This document shows positions 36,647 to 45,934 of a DNA stretch of 64,000 nucleotides, in pieces. The notes under the pieces are model-generated. The model did no database searches. It saw only the letters and a program-made list of their open reading frames with translations, and was not told the origin of the DNA. Origin of the DNA: Acetofilamentum sp. (lineage in GTDB: Bacteria; Bacteroidota; Bacteroidia; Bacteroidales; DYOH01); the NCBI GenBank assembly GCA_020720625.1, contig DYOH01000006.1, positions 21,135 to 85,134 on the forward strand. The letters run 5' to 3'. The position numbers were made by a program, and so were the translations under genes. Numbering within the stretch: the first letter of the stretch is position 1; each line of letters starts with the position of its first letter.

Positions 36647-38578
36647 ATGAAAATGAGAAAATTGTTGCTTCTAACTTTCACTTTGTTTATTTATTATCCA
36701 TTATTTTCCCAATACACTATCGAAACAGAAGCGGTGTTGAAAAAGCAGTCTGCCTTTCGTTTTACCGCCGAATGGCAGTATTTATCTACCGATATTTTTC
36801 TAATGAATGCCGAGAAATTTACCCCATTGCTTAATGATATTATTCAACGCGCGTATCTTGAAAAAGGGAAAAAAATGAAGAAAAAAGAAAAAATCGATTT
36901 GGATAAATTATTGATTACTGCCAATTTAAAGTCTGCTACCGGAACAAATGTGGTATACCCTATTTATAGTTTTCAGATACAGGAAGATGCTGAAAAAAAG
37001 CAAACAACAATATTGGCCAGCACCAATGAACAAATTCGCTTGATGGATAATTTACCCATGGTCGGAAAATCTGATATTATTGAAGCCGAGATTAAAGCCG
37101 AAGCATTTCATGCCGGAGAAATGAGTCAGATTTACAGAATTATTTCATGGCAATTACAAAATATTGCTTCTTTTTCGTCGCCGGTGGCAGCGCTTGGTTT
37201 AGTGGCCGAATTTGGAAAATTTATGGAGAGCAATATCGAAAGTAAAAGTTATCAGTTTTCTAATACCATTCGCATTTACGAAGCTCAGGATTTTAATAAA
37301 AGGGTACATTCTGTAAACGTATATGTCTTTAAACCTTCTGGAAATGCCGCAATTTCGGTTTCTACGCAACAAATCGAAAATTGGGTAGATACGGCCAAAT
37401 TTGTTAGTCTAAACAAGGAAACCCTGAACAATTTTATCAACTTTAAGAACTATCCAATCATGGTGATTGTAAATTATAAATCGCGCTACGTTTCGGAGCC
37501 TATTGTTGGAGATCAAATTGATTTTGAGAAAATTGACGAGCGCCGTCTTAAAATCGAGAAAGCTTATCAAGCTAAATTAATCAATCTTGAGTCTTACGAA
37601 CAAGAAATTAAATTGCTCGATTTTTTGAAAATCTTTGCACAATTAAAGGTAAATATTCACAATTTTGAATTGAATTATAAGAATAAAATTACAGAGGACT
37701 TCTCCAAAAGTTATTTCATTATTTTTAGTGAACTCAGAAAACTTAAAAATAATTATCACGCCCGGCAGCTTGAATTTGCTAACAATAAATCATTTCAGAA
37801 TGATTTTAAAGCGCTTTACGAAGAGATTCTGTTAAATGCCGAACTTTATCTCGAAACAAACACCAATCTCAAGAATATTAAAGAACTTGCCAATGTTTTG
37901 TACGATTTTGAAAATTTGGCCGGACACTATGATGCGCCAAATGAAATTGAAAGTAAACTCAGGAAAATATATGCTGTTGAGTTTCCTGCATCGGAAATGA
38001 AATCTGAAGAAATTTTGGCTATTCAAAATATGATTGAAACTTATGAACAGAAGCAATATAACGATATTTACGACATGCAGGTTAAAAAACTTAATGCCTT
38101 AGATGCTGTTGATTTGAATTTGCCTGAGTTCGAGAAATCAAAAAATATGGCCAATGCCACTTATTGTAGCAGATGCAAAACCGAATTAAATAATGCAATT
38201 CTGCAATTTAATGAGAGATACGAAGAAAACCGTAAACAAAATCTGGTATCAAATTTGACAATACAACAAAAGTATGCCGGAGCCTTCTTGTTTAATGTAT
38301 TACAGAAGGAAGCTTGTATTGAAAAGCAGGTATACATTGAATTTCCGGATTCCACTTTGCGTCCAAATTATATTATTATGTTTATGAATGAATTGGAGGA
38401 GTTTAAACTGAACAGACAAAAATTACAATTATTAATTAAAAATCCGGATATTTCCAAAGCTACTGCCGATGAGATTGAAGATAAATATTTGATTTTAAAG
38501 TCGGCTGTGGTGCAAATTGAAGATGATATAGATGCTTTATGCAGAAAAATCCCAAAGTATTGTGAGTGTGAAAATTAA
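36647..38578 (+). CDS. Large secreted protein of unknown function
   Basis: 643 residues with a signal peptide (about 1-21, ending LFSQ). Residues about 25-290 look mixed alpha/beta; from about 295 the sequence is largely helical and charged with coiled-coil character (for example KIEKAYQAKLINLESYEQE). Four cysteines are paired late as CSRC and CECE. I do not recognise the family. The next gene starts within its last codons, so the two are probably made together. A start at 36653 is equally possible. Confidence 0.7.
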   Translation: MKMRKLLLLTFTLFIYYPLFSQYTIETEAVLKKQSAFRFTAEWQYLSTDIFLMNAEKFTPLLNDIIQRAYLEKGKKMKKKEKIDLDKLLITANLKSATGTNVVYPIYSFQIQEDAEKKQTTILASTNEQIRLMDNLPMVGKSDIIEAEIKAEAFHAGEMSQIYRIISWQLQNIASFSSPVAALGLVAEFGKFMESNIESKSYQFSNTIRIYEAQDFNKRVHSVNVYVFKPSGNAAISVSTQQIENWVDTAKFVSLNKETLNNFINFKNYPIMVIVNYKSRYVSEPIVGDQIDFEKIDERRLKIEKAYQAKLINLESYEQEIKLLDFLKIFAQLKVNIHNFELNYKNKITEDFSKSYFIIFSELRKLKNNYHARQLEFANNKSFQNDFKALYEEILLNAELYLETNTNLKNIKELANVLYDFENLAGHYDAPNEIESKLRKIYAVEFPASEMKSEEILAIQNMIETYEQKQYNDIYDMQVKKLNALDAVDLNLPEFEKSKNMANATYCSRCKTELNNAILQFNERYEENRKQNLVSNLTIQQKYAGAFLFNVLQKEACIEKQVYIEFPDSTLRPNYIIMFMNELEEFKLNRQKLQLLIKNPDISKATADEIEDKYLILKSAVVQIEDDIDALCRKIPKYCECEN

Positions 38579-39722
38579 ATTGTTTTTGCTTTTAATATCA
38601 AGTCTACTTTATCCTTATGTTTTTTTTGCACAGCAATTGGTTAGAGTGAATACTCTTAGCGGCGATGGATACGTGGAAGAGAGAACTTATATTGGTGGAG
38701 AAGAAAAGTTTGTAGATAATATTACCGGCGTTACAGTTACAAAGGTAAATATTATTACAGAGCGAAATTTTACCCGATATTTTCTAATTGATAGTATCTA
38801 TTGGTTCGATTACTTGTATATGGACGATTACGAAGAAGGTTTTGTTACTTCTTACGATTATACCTACGATAGTGCTTTGGTTTTTTATCAGAATGAGATT
38901 TACGACGATTATGATGCACGTTCGGTAGTAAATGTGAATATATATAACGAGTTTATGTATACCGACAGTTTATCGGGTAATTCGGCATTTTATTTTACAT
39001 TGAAAGAAAAGAAATATATTAAGGAAGAAGAAATAATCGCCTATTTTATCTATGATAGTCTTAAGTGGAAGGATGTGCGCGAATTACCTGTGCGTCCGTT
39101 TGTTAGACAAGTAATTGATACTTTAGGCGTAGCAAGTCCCGAATTTCTTAGAGAAATGGCTTATCCGATGACATATCAAGAGATATTTGATACGATAAAC
39201 CAATTCCGCACTTTTGTTATAGATTCTGTTGCACTGCGCCTTTTCGATCCTTTTCAGTATTTGGCCGAAATATCGCGGTTAAAGTTAATGTTTGAATATT
39301 ATAAGGATAATATTCAAAAACCTTATGTGCGTGATGTGGTTTTAAATCAGATGATTAAAATGATGTCATTGCGATTAAATGAGATAAGACGAATTACGGG
39401 CATTGATTTAAAACGTGAGCCTGCTTTTAATAATTTGCTTGCTCTAAAAACCGTAAACGGGTTTAATCCGCGCTGTATTAATCTCGATAGCGTTGCTTCC
39501 TATTATGCCGATGAATACGATTCAATAAGGGTAAAAATGGTTCAGATAAATCCAAAAGGAGCAGTAAGTGTGCAGTTTTCTCAAATTCAGACAGAGTCGT
39601 TGAAGGCAGCCGCTCGTAATATGGCTTATGAATTAAATAAATGGTACGATTTAAATTGGAAAAGATTATACGGAAGAAAAGAATTAGCGCCTGGCGAATT
39701 TGTTCCGATAGATGAAAAATGA
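38568..39722 (+). CDS. Secreted protein of unknown function, coupled to the preceding gene
   Basis: 384 residues if it starts at the GTG at 38568, which gives a normal signal peptide (KIKLFLLLISSLLYPYVFFAQ). An ATG at 38532 would bury the signal inside the protein. The body is rich in Tyr and Asp (for example DYLYMDDYEEGFVTSYDYTY), then helical. No family recognised. It overlaps the previous gene by 11 bases, and both are exported, which suggests a joint function in the envelope. Confidence 0.68.
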   Translation: MKIKLFLLLISSLLYPYVFFAQQLVRVNTLSGDGYVEERTYIGGEEKFVDNITGVTVTKVNIITERNFTRYFLIDSIYWFDYLYMDDYEEGFVTSYDYTYDSALVFYQNEIYDDYDARSVVNVNIYNEFMYTDSLSGNSAFYFTLKEKKYIKEEEIIAYFIYDSLKWKDVRELPVRPFVRQVIDTLGVASPEFLREMAYPMTYQEIFDTINQFRTFVIDSVALRLFDPFQYLAEISRLKLMFEYYKDNIQKPYVRDVVLNQMIKMMSLRLNEIRRITGIDLKREPAFNNLLALKTVNGFNPRCINLDSVASYYADEYDSIRVKMVQINPKGAVSVQFSQIQTESLKAAARNMAYELNKWYDLNWKRLYGRKELAPGEFVPIDEK

Positions 39723-39832
39723 ATATCTTAAGCTGCGTAATTCCTAAAGACTTAAGTTTATGCGTCTGAATTCATGAAACCAAGGATGGGATGTAGCTTT
39801 ACCAATTTTAAATTTTTTGGGATAAGATATTG

Positions 39833-39876
39833 ATGCCACGAATTGATGGCCTAAGCTAAATTCGTGGCATTTTCTT
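39833..39876 (+). terminator. Intrinsic terminator
   Basis: A 12-bp perfect stem (ATGCCACGAATT / AATTCGTGGCAT), 14-nt loop, then TTTTCTTT. It lies between convergent genes. Confidence 0.8.
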
Positions 39877-39892
39877 TATTCTTAATAGAAAT

Positions 39893-40555
39893 TTACAAAA
39901 ATATTTTTTGGCTAATTCCTATCAAAAATCCTCCTTTTTCTTTTTCGCGAACAAACAGGTTGTCTTCATCTAATAATCTGCCTTTTTCCATATAAATACA
40001 ACTCTGCATTTTTGGCGCTCCAAAATCGGCAAGTGATTTATATAAGGATTCGTAATCGAAAAAATTGGCCGATTTATAAATTTCGTTCGATTTGTTTTCT
40101 TCATACCATACAGAATTTTTGTTTAGCGCACCAATAAGAATATATCCGTTTTTTTTCAAAACCCGATGCATTTCTTTAATGGCCTTTTCTTTGTTTTTAA
40201 TAAATCCAAGGGTGGCGAAACTCATGATATTTTCTATAGATTCATCTTCAAAGGGCAATTCGGTGGCACTGCCTTTAACAAATTGTGCGTTTTTGATATT
40301 CTTTTTCATGGCTATTTCAAGCATCGCATCCGATGTGTCGAGTGCGGTTATCTCAAAACCATGGTGCGACAAAAACTGTGTCCAATGTCCGGTGCCACAG
40401 CCTATTTCTAATACATTTTTTGAATTTAAGTCATTAAAAAATAATGCAGTGTTGAATTTCTCCAAATCATCAATTTTTTTTCCTTGTTCTGTTGCATAAT
40501 ATTGGTCGTAAACCGATGCAATTTTATCAAAATCAAACAAGCTTAAACTATTCAT
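39893..40555 (-). CDS. Class I SAM-dependent methyltransferase
   Basis: 220 residues. The Methyltransf_11-type pattern is NVLEIGCGTGHWTQFL (SAM-binding motif I), then ALDTSDAMLEIA, the motif KGSATELPFEDES and FATLGFIKNKEKAIKEMHRVLKKNGYILIG. The substrate is unknown. Minus strand, 64 bases after the DUF2807 lipoprotein gene on the same strand. Confidence 0.88.
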   Translation of the reverse strand: MNSLSLFDFDKIASVYDQYYATEQGKKIDDLEKFNTALFFNDLNSKNVLEIGCGTGHWTQFLSHHGFEITALDTSDAMLEIAMKKNIKNAQFVKGSATELPFEDESIENIMSFATLGFIKNKEKAIKEMHRVLKKNGYILIGALNKNSVWYEENKSNEIYKSANFFDYESLYKSLADFGAPKMQSCIYMEKGRLLDEDNLFVREKEKGGFLIGISQKIFL

Positions 40556-40619
40556 AATCTTTAGTTTCTGAAATTTATGTTGAAAAATTTAAAATTGTCG
40601 GCAAATGTATAAAAATCAT

Positions 40620-41327
40620 TTATTTTGATGAAATTCTGGCGGAACCTGAAACATCGGTATTTACCTTGTCCGGATTTCCAAAATATTTTAGACTTGATGA
40701 GCCTGATAGGTCTGCATCTAAATATTTACTGCATCTTACCGATGCATTCGAAGAGCCGCTTATTTCCACATAAGCTTTTTTCGAATTTAATTTATCGCCG
40801 ATAAATACACTAGAGCCTTCTAAATCTAAATCTAATCTTTCGGTACTTCCCATTATCTTTGTTTCGGAGGAGCCACTTGTGTATATTTCAAGCTTTTCGG
40901 TTAAAACATCCAGATAAATTGTAGCGGAACCACTGGCGTTAATTTCCATTTCTTCTGTCTTTATCTGATTGATAGTGCTTAGTTTGCTTATTCCTTCGAT
41001 TGTGATTTCTTCAAAATCTGTGCTCGTAATATTTATGGTGATATTATTTTCGAATTCAAGGCATTGAGCAGAACTAATTTCCAGGGTATTTCCATTTTGT
41101 TTTATTTCAATCATTGATAAGAAATTACTGTCCGTATTAATTTCAATCTGGTTATAGCTTCCTTGAATAAGGTTGATTTCTGCAGAAATTTCGATTTCAT
41201 AGTTTACAGTTTCAGCCTCTACTTTTACTTTTTTTTCTGCTCTGATGCCATTTCCTTCTTCGCAATTATTACACGACCATAAGCCTAAGGTGGTGAATAG
41301 TATTGTTATAGCGATAATTTTTTTCAT
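40620..41327 (-). CDS. DUF2807 (GIN domain) lipoprotein
   Basis: 235 residues with a lipoprotein signal (TTLGLWSC, Cys near 19). The rest is a right-handed-helix-like repeat protein with recurring GSS/SGS turns (INASGSATIYL, IYTSGSSETKI, EISGSSNASV, DLSGSSSLKYFG) and an ending DVSGSARISSK, the signature of DUF2807 putative adhesin heads. It is probably surface or periplasmic. Function unknown. Confidence 0.87.
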   Translation of the reverse strand: MKKIIAITILFTTLGLWSCNNCEEGNGIRAEKKVKVEAETVNYEIEISAEINLIQGSYNQIEINTDSNFLSMIEIKQNGNTLEISSAQCLEFENNITINITSTDFEEITIEGISKLSTINQIKTEEMEINASGSATIYLDVLTEKLEIYTSGSSETKIMGSTERLDLDLEGSSVFIGDKLNSKKAYVEISGSSNASVRCSKYLDADLSGSSSLKYFGNPDKVNTDVSGSARISSK

Positions 41328-41478
41328 GTGTAAATAGTTTTTATTATTTTGAACAAATATTTATTCGTTTTTATTATTATCAAGTTAGATTTCAATACCA
41401 AGCTATTGCTTGTGCTTTTGATTTTCAATAAGTATTTACTTCTACGTCTTGTTAGTATGTGCCTTATGATGAATGTAT

Positions 41479-43539
41479 TTAAATCGTAATCTGATGTATC
41501 AGCCGAAAAATTTCGGTAGATACATGCTCAAATAGCAATTTATCTGGTCTCATCATGGCTTTTTGTTTCTCTAATTCATTGTTTGATAAGGTGCTAACAT
41601 GATTTAGGTCGAGCAGGATTTTCATTTTTTTTGTATCCAAACAATGGCCTGCGATGGCCCAAATTGGGATATTGCTATTTTGAATCAAAGTTTTTAGTCG
41701 CGAAATAAGTTTAGCATTCATGGTTTGCCAATCTATACTTCCTTCGCCAGTAATTATTAAATCGATGTTCTCAAATTTTTTGTCGAATTGGGTTAGTTTA
41801 AAAATAAAATCGGCGCCGTTTATAATTTCCGATTTAAATACTGCGTGCATTGTTCCGGCAATACCTCCGGCAGCACCTGCTCCCTTTACCTTATTCAAAT
41901 CTATTCCAAATTGCTTATAAATTATATTCTGAATGTTTTGCATACCATTCTCAAGTACTTCTAAATCTGATTTTTCTGTAGCACCTTTTTGAAAAGCATA
42001 AGTGCGAACTGCACCTTCGGGGCCTGTAAATGGATTATCCACATCGCCGGCAATTATTAGCCTGGCTTTTAAGCTAGGTATGTTGCTTATTTTTCTTACT
42101 TTTTCTAATTCGAATCCTGTTGGAATTTCGCCTTCGAATTCACCGCTTATTTCGGCACCTAAGGCCTTTAGTATCCCTAGTGCTGCATCGTTTGTAGAAC
42201 TTCCGCCAGTAAAAAGTACAATGGTTCCAAACATTTTTTTCAAGGCATCGGTAATTAATTGCCCAACTCCATAACTGCTTGTAAACAAAGGATTTTGTTC
42301 TAATGGAGAAAGCTTGTTCAGTCCAATAACTTTGGCAATTTCTATAAAAGCGGTGTCTGAAATTAAATCTGCGAAATAGTAAGTCGAAATTTCGTGCATC
42401 AGGGCATCCCTTACTTTAACATGTATCTTATGCAAATCGGGTAAATGATGCTTAAGAATGTCGATAGAACCTTCTCCACCATCGGCCAATGGAGCTATAA
42501 CTGTTCGTACCCTATTGTTAAGACTTTTTTTTAGCGCTTGCTCAATAATTTGAGCTGCATCTAATGAGTTTAAGGTTCCTTTGTAGCTGTCGGGTGAAAT
42601 AAGGATTTGGTAATTTTTGTTAAATTTTTGTCGGGCTTTTTCTTTATCTTTGTGTAATTGGTCTTGCAGTTCTTTTAAATTATTAAATTTCATTTCGTTA
42701 CGTAATCTATCCACGAAACAGATTTCTATGTTTTTGTCGTAAATGTCGCCGTCAAAATCAAAAAAATGTGCTTCAAGTGTTTTATCTACTCCGTTTATTG
42801 TTGGGCGAATACCTATGTTCATCATGCCTTGATGGTATTTTTGTGCAACTTTTCCTTCAATTACATAAACGCCATCTGCCGGAATAATTTTTACTGAATC
42901 GTTTAAGGAAATATTGGCTGTCGGGAAGCCTAGTTTTCTACCAAGCTGCCTGCCTTTTACAACCTTTCCTTTTATGTTGTATTTATAGCCCAGAAGCTGA
43001 GATGCCAGCCTTACCTCGCCTTTAAACAAGTGGTCTCTGATTTGCGTTGAACTAATATTTACCGATTGGTGAAGTAATTCGCTTAGCTGGTGTATCCTGA
43101 TATTCCAAACTCCGGCACATTCCTGCAAAATATCGGGCGACCAAATCCTGTCGCTTCCAAAACGCTGATTAAATCCAATGAAAAAATGTTTTGCTTTAAT
43201 TTTTTGATAAACAATGTTTTCTATAAACGAACAAGCGTTTAGTTTCGAAAATTCCAAGGTAAATGGAAATACGATTAAATGATCGATTCCTGTTTGCTCA
43301 AGGGCAGAAATCCTTTCGTCGATGGTTTGCAATAGCCTAATATTCTTTCCTAAGGGTGATAGTATTTCTCTTGGATGTGGCCAAAATACCAGTAATACCG
43401 ATTCTCCATTTATTTGGTGAGCGTATTTGATGATTTCAGCAATCACTTTTTGATGCCCTAAATGAACACCATCGAACGAGCCTATCGTAAATACTGCATT
43501 ACTTGCATTGAAATTGTCTAAATTATAATGTATTACCAC
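41479..43539 (-). CDS. Fusion of RibF (riboflavin kinase/FAD synthetase) and glycerate kinase
   Basis: 686 residues in one frame. Residues 1 to about 306 are a full RibF: FTIGSFDGVHLGHQ, WPHPREIL, GFNQRFGSD, the STQIRDHL motif, and the riboflavin kinase part GKVVKGRQLGRKLGFPTANI. From about 310 a full GlxK/GarK-type glycerate kinase follows: LISPDSYKGTLNS, PLADGGEGS, TGGSSTNDAALG, GAGAAGGIAG and TGEGSID. RibF makes FMN and FAD; glycerate kinase phosphorylates D-glycerate. The junction (about 42.61-42.63 kb) has no stop, ATG, GTG or TTG, so a separate start for the second part is not obvious. The start codon is GTG. Confidence 0.92.
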   Translation of the reverse strand: MVIHYNLDNFNASNAVFTIGSFDGVHLGHQKVIAEIIKYAHQINGESVLLVFWPHPREILSPLGKNIRLLQTIDERISALEQTGIDHLIVFPFTLEFSKLNACSFIENIVYQKIKAKHFFIGFNQRFGSDRIWSPDILQECAGVWNIRIHQLSELLHQSVNISSTQIRDHLFKGEVRLASQLLGYKYNIKGKVVKGRQLGRKLGFPTANISLNDSVKIIPADGVYVIEGKVAQKYHQGMMNIGIRPTINGVDKTLEAHFFDFDGDIYDKNIEICFVDRLRNEMKFNNLKELQDQLHKDKEKARQKFNKNYQILISPDSYKGTLNSLDAAQIIEQALKKSLNNRVRTVIAPLADGGEGSIDILKHHLPDLHKIHVKVRDALMHEISTYYFADLISDTAFIEIAKVIGLNKLSPLEQNPLFTSSYGVGQLITDALKKMFGTIVLFTGGSSTNDAALGILKALGAEISGEFEGEIPTGFELEKVRKISNIPSLKARLIIAGDVDNPFTGPEGAVRTYAFQKGATEKSDLEVLENGMQNIQNIIYKQFGIDLNKVKGAGAAGGIAGTMHAVFKSEIINGADFIFKLTQFDKKFENIDLIITGEGSIDWQTMNAKLISRLKTLIQNSNIPIWAIAGHCLDTKKMKILLDLNHVSTLSNNELEKQKAMMRPDKLLFEHVSTEIFRLIHQITI

Positions 43540-43645
43540 AATTTTACATTTTTTGACAATTGTTTATAAATATAAATATTGAAATACAAAATGTTTTATA
43601 TTTTTGAGCCTTTATTTTTGCAATATTAAAACTAAATTCGTTAAA

Positions 43646-44803
43646 ATGAGAAAATTTATTGGTTTATTTGTTGGATTAAGCTTTTTGTTTGCGGCTTGCA
43701 ATAATTCCGGCGATAAAGATGCTGTGCTTGTAAAAGGAAAATTGGAAAATGCTCCAAATACGGTTTTGTTGTTGAAATACGTTAAAAACAATCAATTAGC
43801 TACTCTTGACTCTGCTTCTACCGATGCTGATGGTAATTTTAAACTTAAAGGCAAAATTCAGTTCGAAGATTATTTAATTATTCAATCCCTTGATCAATCT
43901 CAATTTGTACAACTTGTGGCCTCACCCGGAGAAGAAATCGAACTGAATGCCGATTTTACCGATATGGCTAATACCTACAAAGTTAGTGGTTCGGTAGGGT
44001 CTGTTGTAATGCAGGAAATTACCAAATACCACATGGATATGGTTGCAAAAGTGGATAGCCTTGGGAAAATGTACAGGGAATATTCAATGGCTGGCAATGT
44101 AGAACAGATTAAAGACCAGATTGATTCTGTGTATCGTCAGATTATTGAAGATGAAAAGCAATATTTAACCGAAGTAATTAATAAAAACGATTCTTCGTTG
44201 GTTGCCTTATTTGCATTGTATCAACAAATGGGACAGCAAACCCCCATTTTTCATCCGGAGGTAGATATGCCCATTTTTGAAAAAGTGAGTAATAGTTTGG
44301 CTACTAAATTACCTAATTCTGAGTTAGTTAAATCTTTAACAGAAATGGTTAGTGGTTTTAAAAATCCTCCTATGCAAGTGGGTGCCGTTGGTACTGAAGT
44401 TCCCGAAATTGAAATGGAAAGTCCAGAAGGTAAAGTGATTAAACTTTCTGAATTCCGTGGAAAATATGTTTTGCTTGATTTCTGGGCTGCTTGGTGTCGT
44501 CCGTGTAGAATGGAAAATCCAAACATCGTTGATAATTATAAAAAATATAGTAAAGATGGATTTGAAGTATTTCAGGTTTCTTTAGACCAAACCAAAGAGG
44601 ATTGGGTGAAAGCAATTAAAGACGATGGTTTGAATTGGATACATGTGAGCGATTTACAATATTGGCAATCGGCAGCGGCTCGCCAGTATAATATTTCTGC
44701 TATTCCGGCAAGCTTTCTTTTGGATAAAGACGGAAAAGTTATAGCTACCAATCTTAGAGGGCCTGCCCTTGGCGAGAAACTGAAAGAAATTTTCGGTCAT
44801 TAA
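43646..44803 (+). CDS. TlpA-like thioredoxin lipoprotein with DUF4369-type N-terminus
   Basis: 385 residues. Lipoprotein signal (LSFLFAAC, Cys near 17). N-terminal DUF4369-like beta domain (VLVKGKLENAPNTVLLLKYV, then FKLKGKIQFEDYLII), a helical middle, and a C-terminal thioredoxin fold from about 255 with the redox site WCRPC and the cis-Pro loop SAIPASFLLD. It probably reduces disulfides or supports cytochrome maturation in the periplasm. The ATG at 43646 opens the signal peptide. TAnnTTTG-like boxes lie at 43599-43606 and 43613-43620. Confidence 0.92.
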   Translation: MRKFIGLFVGLSFLFAACNNSGDKDAVLVKGKLENAPNTVLLLKYVKNNQLATLDSASTDADGNFKLKGKIQFEDYLIIQSLDQSQFVQLVASPGEEIELNADFTDMANTYKVSGSVGSVVMQEITKYHMDMVAKVDSLGKMYREYSMAGNVEQIKDQIDSVYRQIIEDEKQYLTEVINKNDSSLVALFALYQQMGQQTPIFHPEVDMPIFEKVSNSLATKLPNSELVKSLTEMVSGFKNPPMQVGAVGTEVPEIEMESPEGKVIKLSEFRGKYVLLDFWAAWCRPCRMENPNIVDNYKKYSKDGFEVFQVSLDQTKEDWVKAIKDDGLNWIHVSDLQYWQSAAARQYNISAIPASFLLDKDGKVIATNLRGPALGEKLKEIFGH

Positions 44804-44842
44804 TCGCGTTTTGGCCTTTTTTGTTTCAAAACTTATTATTTT

Positions 44843-44868
44843 AGCCCTTATTTTTAAGGGCTTTTTTT
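44843..44868 (+). terminator. Intrinsic terminator abutting the K+ channel gene
   Basis: An 8-bp perfect stem (AGCCCTTA / TAAGGGCT), 4-nt loop, T-run through 44868. The next ATG begins at 44869, directly after the T-run. Confidence 0.85.
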
Positions 44869-45708
44869 ATGAAATTTACTCGTAAACGCTTATACGAAAT
44901 AGTTTTCGAAGCAGAAACTATGGAAGGCAGATTATTTGACACCATACTCCTTGGCTTAATTTCTTTCAGCATTGTAATTGTGATGCTTGAGAGTGTGCAG
45001 GATATTTATCAAAAGTATGGAGCTGTGTTGGTTGTTATTGAGTGGATTATTACTATCACATTTACCTTTGAATATATTCTTAGATTAGCAATTGTGGCAC
45101 ATCCCATCAAGTTTGTTTTCAGTTTTTATGGTATAATAGATTTTTTAAGCACGATTCCAACATACCTTAGTTTTTTTTTCCCGGGCTCTCAAGGGCTTGT
45201 TGTGATAAGAGCTTTAAGGCTTCTTCGTATTTTCAGAATTTTGAAAATGCCTCGCCATTTGCGCGAAAGTAATGTAATATTATCTGCTCTTAACCGCAGT
45301 AAGCATAAAATTTTTGTTTTTCTTTTTTCTGTAATAATGATTGCTATAATTGTCGGAACAGTAATGTATCTGATAGAAACACCGGAAGCCGGCTTTACTA
45401 GTATTCCCCGATCTATTTACTGGGCTATAGTTACCCTTACAACCGTTGGATACGGCGACATTGCCCCTCAGAGTTCATTGGGGCAATTAATTGCCAGTCT
45501 GGTTATGATCTTAGGGTATGCCATTATTGCTGTACCCACCGGAATTGTTACTTCCGAAATGAGTCGGGAGAAATTTAATCTTAAGGAGATATCAACAGAT
45601 GTTTGTCCTAATTGCTTAACCGAAGCACACGATTCTGATGCTATATATTGCAAAAAATGTGGTGCCATACTCAACGAACAAACTTCTAATCGGGCAGACA
45701 AGCATTAG
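44869..45708 (+). CDS. Voltage-gated-type potassium channel with C-terminal zinc ribbon
   Basis: 279 residues. Six-helix Kv-like channel in the inner membrane: S1 about 24-42, S4 with regularly spaced arginines (Arg114, 117, 120, 123), pore loop with the K+ filter TVGYGD (192-197), and S6 about 207-230. A short zinc-ribbon-like tail follows (CPNC ... CKKC, about 244-262). It would control membrane potential or K+ flow. No leader remains between the preceding terminator and its ATG, so translation may be leaderless or transcription may start inside the hairpin. Confidence 0.93.
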   Translation: MKFTRKRLYEIVFEAETMEGRLFDTILLGLISFSIVIVMLESVQDIYQKYGAVLVVIEWIITITFTFEYILRLAIVAHPIKFVFSFYGIIDFLSTIPTYLSFFFPGSQGLVVIRALRLLRIFRILKMPRHLRESNVILSALNRSKHKIFVFLFSVIMIAIIVGTVMYLIETPEAGFTSIPRSIYWAIVTLTTVGYGDIAPQSSLGQLIASLVMILGYAIIAVPTGIVTSEMSREKFNLKEISTDVCPNCLTEAHDSDAIYCKKCGAILNEQTSNRADKH

Positions 45709-45934
45709 AGATTTTCAATACAAATACGGCTTTGTAGGTTTCAAATATCAGCTTTATTTTTTTTACTATCAAATTCATGATAATCTCATAATCCCCTATA
45801 ATCAAAGTACTCATTGCACTATAATGTATCTCCAGTTTATTTTGGGTTTCAATGTCCTTTAGAAAATCAATAACAGCGGTTCTATATTCGTTTTGCAAAG
45901 AATACAGGCTTATTTCAATCGATATTTTGTTCAT
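45686..45934 (-). CDS. Small YkoF/thiamine-binding-like protein
   Basis: 82 residues. The pattern ISIEISLYSL ... AMSTLIIGDYEIIMNLI ... AVFVLKI fits the small ferredoxin-like fold of YkoF / COG0011 proteins, some of which bind thiamine or its pyrimidine. Its start lies within the end of the TtcA-like gene (20-base overlap), so it is coupled to it; its 3' end overlaps the convergent K+ channel gene by 23 bases. Confidence 0.72.
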   Translation of the reverse strand: MNKISIEISLYSLQNEYRTAVIDFLKDIETQNKLEIHYSAMSTLIIGDYEIIMNLIVKKIKLIFETYKAVFVLKISNACLPD

